DNA from: an uncultured Eubacteriales bacterium
Lineage (GTDB): Bacteria > Bacillota > Clostridia > Oscillospirales > Oscillospiraceae
Reading direction: 5' to 3'
Length of the DNA: 64,000 nt
Assembly: GCA_900549485.1 (NCBI GenBank)
Contig: UROG01000008.1
Location: 3,578 to 67,577, forward strand
Shown here: in pieces, positions 57,683-64,000 of the stretch
How the letters are laid out: each line of letters starts with the position of its first letter
Position numbering within the stretch: the stretch's first letter is position 1
Notes under the pieces: model-generated
Databases searched by the model: none
Seen by the model: the letters and a program-made list of their open reading frames with translations, nothing else
Told to the model about the DNA's origin: nothing
Position numbers and translations under genes: made by a program

Positions 57683-58732
57683 AAGATTATTAAAAAAATA
57701 CTTGCTTTTGCCGCCGTTTTTCTCCTGCTGGAAAAGAGCTGTGCATATTGTGAAGAGCCCGTCGTGAATATCAGCGCGCAGTCAGCCGTTGTGATGTGGA
57801 ACGGGGAGATCATATATGAAAAACAGCCGGGGATTAAGCTTCCTGTGGCCAGTACGACAAAGCTTATGACGGCGCTCATAGCTGCCGAGCGCTGCAATAT
57901 GGGCGAACGGATCGAGGTAGTGGAAGAGGACTGCCGGATCGAAGGCTCGACAATGTATCTCCGTCCGGGAGAAACGGTAACGGCTGAAGAACTGCTTGAG
58001 GGGCTGCTTCTTGAGTCGGGGAACGACGCTGCCGCGTCCCTTGCCAGGTATATTGCAGGGGATATATTAAGCTTTGTGCAGCTTATGAATGAGAGAGCGT
58101 CGGAACTGTCGATGACATCTACGCATTTCTGCAATCCCCACGGACTTCCCGCCGACGGACATTATTCCACGGCAGAGGATATGGCGCTGCTGATGCAGGA
58201 ATGTCTCAAGAACGAAACCGTGCGCAATATAATGGCGATGAAAAGCTGCGCCGTCAAGGGGAGAACGCTTATAAACCACAATAAGCTTCTGTATAAATGC
58301 AAGGGGTGTACCGGCGGGAAAACCGGCTATACGGAAGCGGCAGGAAGATGCCTTGTGTCAAGCTGCAAAAGAAACGGGGCGGAGCTTGTGTGTGTTACGC
58401 TGAATGCGCCGGACGATTGGAACGACCATATTTATTTGTATGATCGGGCTTTCTCGGAGTATTCAATAAGAAATGTTACGGAGGGAATGCGATTTTCCGT
58501 TCCCGTGATCGGCGGAAAGGAAAAGTGGGCACACCTTGTCCCGGAAACCGAAGCGGAAGTGTTTGTAAGCAAAAAATCGCAGGTGGCTGTTACGGCAAAG
58601 CTGCCATGGTTTACCTTTGCTCCTGTGGAAAGCGGGGAAGCGGCGGGAAAAGCGATAATTACTGTTGACGGAAAGTACAGAGGGGAGTATCCTCTTATTT
58701 GCAGCGAAGATATCGAGTCTGATAATTCCTGA
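57668..58732 (+). CDS. D-alanyl-D-alanine carboxypeptidase (DacF/PBP5-like)
   Basis: The 354-residue protein has a signal peptide, then the serine active-site motif STTK near residue 63, the SGN motif near residue 117 and KTGYTEAAG near residue 217, followed by a C-terminal beta-domain. It trims the stem peptide of peptidoglycan, often in sporulating cells (DacF). The start is GTG at 57668 or 57671, inside a hairpin; the exact one cannot be fixed. It lies downstream of ytfJ and the repeat and upstream of rluB. Confidence 0.9.
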   Translation: MVLIIKIIKKILAFAAVFLLLEKSCAYCEEPVVNISAQSAVVMWNGEIIYEKQPGIKLPVASTTKLMTALIAAERCNMGERIEVVEEDCRIEGSTMYLRPGETVTAEELLEGLLLESGNDAAASLARYIAGDILSFVQLMNERASELSMTSTHFCNPHGLPADGHYSTAEDMALLMQECLKNETVRNIMAMKSCAVKGRTLINHNKLLYKCKGCTGGKTGYTEAAGRCLVSSCKRNGAELVCVTLNAPDDWNDHIYLYDRAFSEYSIRNVTEGMRFSVPVIGGKEKWAHLVPETEAEVFVSKKSQVAVTAKLPWFTFAPVESGEAAGKAIITVDGKYRGEYPLICSEDIESDNS

Positions 58733-58755
58733 TATAAACGAAGCGGAGATAATCG

Positions 58756-59463
58756 ATGAAAGAACGGCTTCAGAAGATCATTTCCTCTGCGGGGCTGATG
58801 TCCCGCAGAGCGGCGGAGAAGTATATAGAAGACGGCCGCGTTACAGTGAACGGCGCAACGGCGGCTTTGGGAGCAAAAGCGGATACGGATGCTGACGTTA
58901 TATTGCTGGACGGCAGACCGCTGCCTGAAAACAATAAAAAAATATATGTCATGCTCAACAAGCCGAAGGGGTATGTCACGACGATGAAGGACGAAAAGGG
59001 GCGGAAAAACGTTACCGAGCTTGTGAAAGACGCAGACGCCCGCCTGTACCCCGTGGGCAGGCTCGATATGTATTCGGAGGGGCTTATCATCATGACAAAT
59101 GACGGGGACTTTGCAAATAAACTGATGCACCCGTCTCATAATTTCAGCAAGGTGTATCGGACGTGGGTTCAGGGAGAAGACATAGGTGCTGCGGTCGAAT
59201 ACCTGCGATGCCCGATAGATATAGACGGGTATACCGTCTGCGCGGAGAATGTTGATATTGAGCGGGTCTTCCCACGAGGCGCGGTTTTGCTTATCACAAT
59301 TTCAGAGGGCAGGAACCGGCAGGTGAGGAAAATGTGCGAAGCATGCGGCATGAAGGTCTCAAAGCTCCTGAGAATAAGCGAAGGCCCTCTCAGACTCGGA
59401 ACGCTCAAGCCGGGAGAATGGCGCTATCTGAGCGAGGAAGAGCTTTCAGATGTAATGAATTGA
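58756..59463 (+). CDS. rluB: RsuA/RluB-type pseudouridine synthase
   Basis: The 235-residue protein starts with an S4 domain (MKERLQKIISSAGLMSRRAA) and has the catalytic GRLDMYSEGLIIMTNDGD near residue 102 and ISEGRNRQVRKMCEACG near residue 176. RluB modifies position 2605 of 23S rRNA in E. coli. It begins 23 bases after dacF and precedes the flavoprotein by 14 bases, in the order common to Clostridia (scpA-scpB-ytfJ-dac-rluB). Confidence 0.92.
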   Translation: MKERLQKIISSAGLMSRRAAEKYIEDGRVTVNGATAALGAKADTDADVILLDGRPLPENNKKIYVMLNKPKGYVTTMKDEKGRKNVTELVKDADARLYPVGRLDMYSEGLIIMTNDGDFANKLMHPSHNFSKVYRTWVQGEDIGAAVEYLRCPIDIDGYTVCAENVDIERVFPRGAVLLITISEGRNRQVRKMCEACGMKVSKLLRISEGPLRLGTLKPGEWRYLSEEELSDVMN

Positions 59464-59477
59464 AAGGGAACTGACCG

Positions 59478-60719
59478 ATGGGCAATACATATTATGATCT
59501 TGCGGTTATCGGCGGCGGCGCGGCAGGCATGATGTGCGCGTATCAGGCGGCGGTCAGGGGAATGAGCGTGATTCTCTTTGACCCTAACCGCCAGCTTGGA
59601 AGAAAAGTCAGGATAACCGGAAAAGGAAGATGCAATCTCACCAATAATTGCGATATAAAGACATTCATGTCAAATATTCCGGGAGACGGAAGGTTTTTAT
59701 ACGGCGCACTCAACAGGTTTTCCCCGCAAGATACCATGGCTTTCTTTGAATCCAACGGCCTGCCGCTCAAAACCGAGCGTGGGAACAGGGTTTTTCCCGT
59801 TTCCGACAACGCAAATGACGTGGCTGATCTTTTGACAGGGCTGTGCGCGAGAACGGGCGTAAAGCTTGTCCGAGGCAGAGTAAAAAGGATAGCTGCGGAA
59901 AACGGCGCGGTGTCGGCGGCGGAGACAACGGAGGGAAAATTTATGTGCAGAGCTGCGGCCGTCTGCACAGGCGGCATGAGCTATCCTCTCACAGGCTCCG
60001 ACGGCTCAGGCTATAAGCTTGCGGAAGCTTTCGGGCATACAGTTGTACCTGCGCGAGCATCACTCGTTCCGCTTGAGAGTGATGATGATTACTGCGCGGA
60101 AATGCAGGGCTTTTCGCTGAAAAACATCTGTCTTACCGTTTTCGAGAATGAAAAAAGCCTGTTTTCTCAGCAGGGCGAGATGCTGTTCACGCACTTCGGC
60201 ATTTCAGGTCCGCTGGTACTCTCCGCAAGCTCTCATATGAGAAATTTAGGAAAAGCGCATTACCGGGCGGAAATTGACCTTAAGCCGGCTCTTGATGAAA
60301 AAAAACTTGATGCAAGGATCCTGCGTGATTTTGAAAAGTATTCGAACAGGGAATTTAAAAATGCGCTCGGCGATCTTGCGGGCAGCACGATGATTCCGGT
60401 TCTTGTCAGACTTTCCGGCATACCGGAGGGGACAAAGGTTAACGAGATAACAAGGGAGCAGCGCAAAAATCTGGTGCGCTTGTTCAAGGCATTTCCCGTT
60501 AATATTACAGGGACAAGACCTATCGACGAAGCCATAGTCACTTCCGGCGGAGTTTCCACAAGGGAGGTAAATCCCCGCACTATGGAATCCAAGCTGATCG
60601 GGGGACTGTATTTTGCGGGCGAGGTTCTGGATGTTGACGGATACACCGGAGGCTTCAACCTTCAGATAGCATGGTCAACTGGATATGTCGCCGGAAATTC
60701 CGTAAATACGGACGGATAG
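59478..60719 (+). CDS. BaiN/HI0933-like FAD-dependent oxidoreductase
   Basis: The 413-residue protein has the FAD site DLAVIGGGAAGMMCAYQAA near residue 8, the HI0933 family motif GRKVRITGKGRCNLTNNC near residue 40, and the late VLDVDGYTGGFNLQIAWSTG near residue 386. The family includes BaiN, linked to bile-acid dehydroxylation, and many flavoproteins of unknown substrate. It is next to cmk in Clostridia, in the same order as here. It ends in TAG. Its activity is not known from sequence. Confidence 0.9.
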   Translation: MGNTYYDLAVIGGGAAGMMCAYQAAVRGMSVILFDPNRQLGRKVRITGKGRCNLTNNCDIKTFMSNIPGDGRFLYGALNRFSPQDTMAFFESNGLPLKTERGNRVFPVSDNANDVADLLTGLCARTGVKLVRGRVKRIAAENGAVSAAETTEGKFMCRAAAVCTGGMSYPLTGSDGSGYKLAEAFGHTVVPARASLVPLESDDDYCAEMQGFSLKNICLTVFENEKSLFSQQGEMLFTHFGISGPLVLSASSHMRNLGKAHYRAEIDLKPALDEKKLDARILRDFEKYSNREFKNALGDLAGSTMIPVLVRLSGIPEGTKVNEITREQRKNLVRLFKAFPVNITGTRPIDEAIVTSGGVSTREVNPRTMESKLIGGLYFAGEVLDVDGYTGGFNLQIAWSTGYVAGNSVNTDG

Positions 60720-60793
60720 TGCGCGCAAATACCCGGTATGCCGAAAAGCTTATACAGAACAAACATGTTGCTTGAAAGCCTTGGAGGAACAGT

Positions 60794-61492
60794 ATGAATA
60801 AGTATTATGCAATAGCGATAGACGGGCCGAGCGGCGCGGGAAAGAGCAGCCTTGCGAGAAAGCTTGCGGAGCGGTTTTCATTCATATATGTTGATACGGG
60901 CGCGATATACCGTACCCTTGCCCTTGCGGCGATAAGGAAGGGCGCGGACAGAAAGAATGAAAACGAGGTTATGGCGCTGCTGCCGACGTTGGATATAAGT
61001 ATGGCATATAACGCCGCCGGCGAGCAGAGAATGTACCTCAACGGCGAGGATGTATCCGACCTTATCCGGACGCCGGAGGTTTCGGCGGGAGCGTCGGACG
61101 TGTCGTCACACGGAAAAGTGAGGGAATACCTCCTTGAGATGCAGAGAAAGATAGCGCGTGGAAACAATGTCATAATGGACGGGAGAGATATAGGGACGGT
61201 GGTTCTCCCTCAGGCGGAGCTTAAAATTTTCCTTACAGCGAGCAGCGAAGCGAGAGCCGAAAGACGCATGAAGGAGCTTGCCCAAAAAGGAATGAATATA
61301 CCGTTTGAAGAGGTTCTCAGAGATATTGAACGCCGCGACAGACAGGATTCCGAAAGAGCGGCGGCTCCGCTGAAAAAAGCGGAGGACGCAGTGCTGGTTG
61401 ATACCAGCGAGACAGATTTTGCCCAAAGCCTCGAGCTTTTGAGCAAAGTTGTGCAGGAAAGGCTTCATTTGGACAGGAAAGAAAACGAATGA
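60794..61492 (+). CDS. cmk: Cytidylate kinase
   Basis: The 232-residue protein has Walker A IDGPSGAGKSSL near residue 9, DTGAIYRTLA near residue 35 and MDGRDIGTVVLPQAELKIF near residue 130, the CMP-kinase pattern. It phosphorylates CMP and dCMP. TTGGAGG precedes the ATG. Its end overlaps the ispH-rpsA start by four bases, the order (cmk, ispH, rpsA) being usual in Clostridia. Confidence 0.95.
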   Translation: MNKYYAIAIDGPSGAGKSSLARKLAERFSFIYVDTGAIYRTLALAAIRKGADRKNENEVMALLPTLDISMAYNAAGEQRMYLNGEDVSDLIRTPEVSAGASDVSSHGKVREYLLEMQRKIARGNNVIMDGRDIGTVVLPQAELKIFLTASSEARAERRMKELAQKGMNIPFEEVLRDIERRDRQDSERAAAPLKKAEDAVLVDTSETDFAQSLELLSKVVQERLHLDRKENE

Positions 61493-63540
61493 AAAATATA
61501 ATCGTGGCCAAAAGCGCCGGATTTTGCTTTGGCGTCAGCCGGTCGGTGGAAATGGCGGAGAAGCTTCTTGAGGGAGGCGGCAAATGCTGCTGTCTCGGTG
61601 AGCTTATACATAATGAAGATGTTGTCGCCCGGCTTGTAAGCTCCGGATTGAGAATAATAGAAAGTCCGGAGGAGTGCGGCGCCGGAGATAAGGTTATCAT
61701 TCGGGCACACGGCGTTACAAAGCGGATATACGATGAGCTTGAGAAAAGAGGAGCAGAGGTGACGGACGCCACCTGTCCCAAGGTCAAAGCGATCCACAAA
61801 ATCGTCAGCCGTGCGGAAGGCGAGGGGCGTTTTGTTGTCGTTATCGGCATGAAAAGGCATCCGGAGGTTGATGCGATCTGCGGCTGGTGCGGCGCGCATA
61901 AAGTGATAGAGTCTCCGGAGGAAATGGAGGCGTGGCTCAGCGAAAACTATGAAATCTGGACAAAACCAATAACTGTTGTGGTGCAAACGACACAGACACG
62001 CAGTAATTTTAACGAATGTTGCAATATAATAAAAAAAAGATGTACAAACGCAAAAATATCTGATACAATATGTACTGCTACATTCACGCGGCAGGAAGAG
62101 GCGGCAAGTATTGCTTCACGGTGTGATGCAATGGTGGTCATAGGCGGCCGGCACAGCGCAAACAGCATCCATCTTGCACAGATCTGCGGTGAAAACTGCG
62201 GTGACGTGCAGTTTATCGAAAGACTTGAAGAACTGGATGCGGACAGGCTCAAAGACTATGATACCGTTGGACTTACGGCGGGAGCATCTACGCCTGCGTG
62301 GATAATTAAGGAGGTAAGAAACAAAATGGACGAAATGAAAAACGAAACACTCGCAGAAGAAACCAAGGAGCGTTCCTTTGACGAAATGCTGGAGGAAACC
62401 CTTAAAACTATATATAATGGAGATAAGGTGACCGGCACGGTTGTCGCGATCACGGGAACAGAGATAAGCGTTGACCTTGGAACCAAGTATTCCGGGTTTA
62501 TTCCTACATCCGAGTTCACTGACGACGGGATCAAGGTCGAGGACGTTGTAAAAGTCGGCGATACCATCGAAGCCGTTGTTGTCAGGGTCAACGATGTTGA
62601 AGGCACTGCACAGCTTTCCAAGAAGCGCCTTGACGCCGCCAAGATGTGGAACGATGTTGAATCCGCGGTTGAAGACGGCACCGTTATGGAAGGCGTTGTC
62701 GTTGAAGAGAACAAGGGCGGCGTTGTTGTCAATGTCAAGGGCGTCCGCGTGTTTGTTCCCGCATCCCAGACCGATCTTCCCAAGGATGCAGAGCTTGCAC
62801 AGCTGCTCAAAAAGACCGTCCGCCTCAAGATCTCCGAGGTCAACAAGGCGCGCAAGAGAGTTGTCGGCTCCATCCGCAAGGTCGCTCAGGCAGAGCGCAA
62901 GGCGCTTACCGAGGCTCTTTGGAACGATATCGAGATCGGTAAGAAATTCCACGGTGTCGTAAAGTCTCTCACCAGCTACGGCGCATTTGTCGATATCGGC
63001 GGCGTTGACGGCATGGTTCATGTTTCCGAGCTGAGCTGGGGGCGCGTACATCAGCCCTCCGAAGTCCTTAATGTAGGCGACGAGGTCGATGTTTACGTCA
63101 TCAACTTTGACCGTGAAAAGAGAAAGATCTCTCTCGGCTATAAAGATCCCGACGCTAATCCTTGGACTATGTTTACAAATAAGTATTCCGTCGGCGATGT
63201 CGCACAGGTCAAGATAGTCAAGCTTATGCCTTTCGGCGCATTTGCCGAGGTTATTGACGGTGTTGACGGTCTTATCCACATTTCTCAGATCGCTGACCGC
63301 CGCATCGGCAAGCCCGAGGATGTGCTTTCTGTCGGCGATGTTGTCGAAGCGAAAATCACTGCTATCGACGAAGAGAAGCACAAGATATCCCTCTCCATCC
63401 GTGCTCTGTCCGAGGCTGCTCCTGTTGAGGAGCCTGTCGAGGAAGAGGAGGACGAGCCCGCCGAGGGTGACGCACTTGTCTATGAGGTTTCCGCAGACGG
63501 AACCGCTACTGGTGTTGCACCCGAAGCAGACGCAGAATAA
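61489..63540 (+). CDS. IspH-ribosomal protein S1 fusion
   Basis: The 683-residue protein has 4-hydroxy-3-methylbut-2-enyl diphosphate reductase at residues 1-280, with cluster cysteines in SAGFCFGVSRSV, TDATCPKVKAI and SDTICTATFTRQ, the last step of the methylerythritol pathway. S1 domains follow (four, about residues 305-650, such as VTGTVVAITGTEISVDLGTK and GVVKSLTSYGAFVDIGGVDG). The C-terminal tail is acidic. The fusion is typical of Clostridia. It could be cleaved or act as one protein; how the parts work together is unclear. Confidence 0.95.
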   Translation: MKNIIVAKSAGFCFGVSRSVEMAEKLLEGGGKCCCLGELIHNEDVVARLVSSGLRIIESPEECGAGDKVIIRAHGVTKRIYDELEKRGAEVTDATCPKVKAIHKIVSRAEGEGRFVVVIGMKRHPEVDAICGWCGAHKVIESPEEMEAWLSENYEIWTKPITVVVQTTQTRSNFNECCNIIKKRCTNAKISDTICTATFTRQEEAASIASRCDAMVVIGGRHSANSIHLAQICGENCGDVQFIERLEELDADRLKDYDTVGLTAGASTPAWIIKEVRNKMDEMKNETLAEETKERSFDEMLEETLKTIYNGDKVTGTVVAITGTEISVDLGTKYSGFIPTSEFTDDGIKVEDVVKVGDTIEAVVVRVNDVEGTAQLSKKRLDAAKMWNDVESAVEDGTVMEGVVVEENKGGVVVNVKGVRVFVPASQTDLPKDAELAQLLKKTVRLKISEVNKARKRVVGSIRKVAQAERKALTEALWNDIEIGKKFHGVVKSLTSYGAFVDIGGVDGMVHVSELSWGRVHQPSEVLNVGDEVDVYVINFDREKRKISLGYKDPDANPWTMFTNKYSVGDVAQVKIVKLMPFGAFAEVIDGVDGLIHISQIADRRIGKPEDVLSVGDVVEAKITAIDEEKHKISLSIRALSEAAPVEEPVEEEEDEPAEGDALVYEVSADGTATGVAPEADAE

Positions 63541-63558
63541 TCGAACATAAAATAATCA

Positions 63559-63590
63559 GCCTCTGTACGAAAAACGTACAGAGGCGTTTT
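63559..63590 (+). terminator. Intrinsic terminator after ispH-rpsA
   Basis: GCCTCTGTACG and CGTACAGAGGC pair around AAAAA, followed by GTTTT. Confidence 0.93.
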
Positions 63591-63614
63591 ATATATAAGG
63601 CTCCGTGTCAATGG

Positions 63615-64000
63615 TTGGGACAGAGAAAAATAAACCCGTTTCAGGACTTTACCATCAGCCGTGAGTCTGGCAGCGCGGCGCTGGCGCTTGAAATTATAGC
63701 CAAGGCAAAGACGGGCGAATTTGTCACCGTAGGTAAATTTGCAGGCTTTGAAATACGCGTTATCAAGCAGGGTTCAGAATACGTCGGGCATATTACCGGC
63801 GCACAGAGCTATAAATTCAACGTCTACCTTGAAAAGACCACGTACATGGCGACGCACATCGCCTCAGTCGTCGAGGGCATTGACGGCAGGATAGAGGCGT
63901 GGAACGAGGCGCTTAAAGAAACGCAGGCTGATCTTGCGGCGCAGCAGAAGATGATAGCCGAGCCGTTTGCAAAGCAGGCGGAGCTTGACAGGAAAACAGC
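63615..64000 (+). pseudogene. N-terminally truncated fragment resembling the C terminus of a mobile-element methylase-helicase protein
   Basis: A frame of about 125 residues runs off the right edge. It reads LGQRKINPFQDFTISRE, then SAALALEIIAKAKTGEFVTV and a coiled coil (EAWNEALKETQADLAAQQKM). This resembles the final domain of the giant SNF2 helicase/N6-adenine methylase proteins of clostridial conjugative elements and phages. There is no ribosome binding site or plausible start near 63615, and it lies directly after a core-gene terminator. It is probably a fragment left by an insertion and deletion; what lies right of 64000 is unknown. Confidence 0.5.

Noticed and set aside
62116..63381. 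Minus-strand frame of 421 codons
   Set aside because: Antisense to the S1 domains of the IspH-S1 gene; its valine- and aspartate-rich look comes from the S1 codons.
1..64000. CRISPR array or rRNA and tRNA genes
   Set aside because: No array of spaced identical repeats was seen, and no cloverleaf or rRNA block was recognised. tRNA genes were not exhaustively searched by hand.

Overview
The window reads as chromosome of a strictly anaerobic, spore-forming Firmicute of the class Clostridia, most like gut Oscillospiraceae. The basis is an alpha/beta-type small acid-soluble spore protein, a GerW/YtfJ sporulation protein, the IspH-ribosomal protein S1 fusion typical of Clostridia, a PPi-type phosphofructokinase, many Fe-S flavoproteins, GGAGG ribosome binding sites and a moderately high GC content. 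A genus cannot be named from the sequence alone.

Layout. Bases 1-9360 hold housekeeping and redox genes: a lipid kinase fragment, a lysoplasmalogenase-like protein, HypA, a large Fe-S/FAD NAD(P)H oxidoreductase facing a GntR regulator, a CYTH protein, a lipoprotein, and the L21-L27-ObgE operon with an L21 leader. Bases 9.4-17.7 kb are an integrative mobilizable element: large serine recombinase, relaxase with a second gene nested in another frame, MobC, RepA-like ATPase, a sigma-like protein and a RelB/RelE pair. A 194-bp foldback element follows. Bases 18.1-39.3 kb form a molybdenum hydroxylase island. On the minus strand are a molybdopterin aldehyde oxidoreductase and a set of maturation-type genes (radical SAM TrsS-like, methyltransferase, C-GCAxxG-C-C protein, CxxC protein, AMP-dependent ligase, dicluster oxidoreductase). 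On the plus strand are a nucleotidyltransferase-ModE HTH fusion, a phosphatase-HD fusion, DUF5714, a molybdopterin-binding protein broken by an amber codon, MoaA, a MOSC-MogA fusion, ModABC and XdhC. A cysteine desulfurase and a frameshifted methyltransferase sit at its left edge.

Bases 39.4-43.6 kb are a scar: a spore protein with an abnormal C terminus, a 200-bp inverted-repeat element, a broken phage-type polyvalent protein and a membrane protein. Bases 43.6-63.5 kb are core genome: two phosphofructokinases of different phosphoryl-donor type, a HerA-like ATPase, CdsA, pseudouridine synthases, class II aldolase, a P-type ATPase-like protein that has lost its catalytic motifs, an M50 protease, ScpA/ScpB, DUF2953, YtfJ, a second copy of the 200-bp repeat, a D,D-carboxypeptidase, a BaiN-like flavoprotein, cytidylate kinase and IspH-S1. 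The right edge carries the start of a truncated mobile-element gene.

Taken together, the 18-39 kb island looks like a complete supply and maturation line for one molybdenum enzyme: molybdate uptake (ModABC), pterin synthesis and metal insertion (MoaA, MogA, molybdopterin-binding protein), nucleotide attachment and sulfuration (nucleotidyltransferase, XdhC, cysteine desulfurase), the enzyme, and an under-characterised radical SAM/methyltransferase/CoA-ligase module. That module is the most interesting system in the window.
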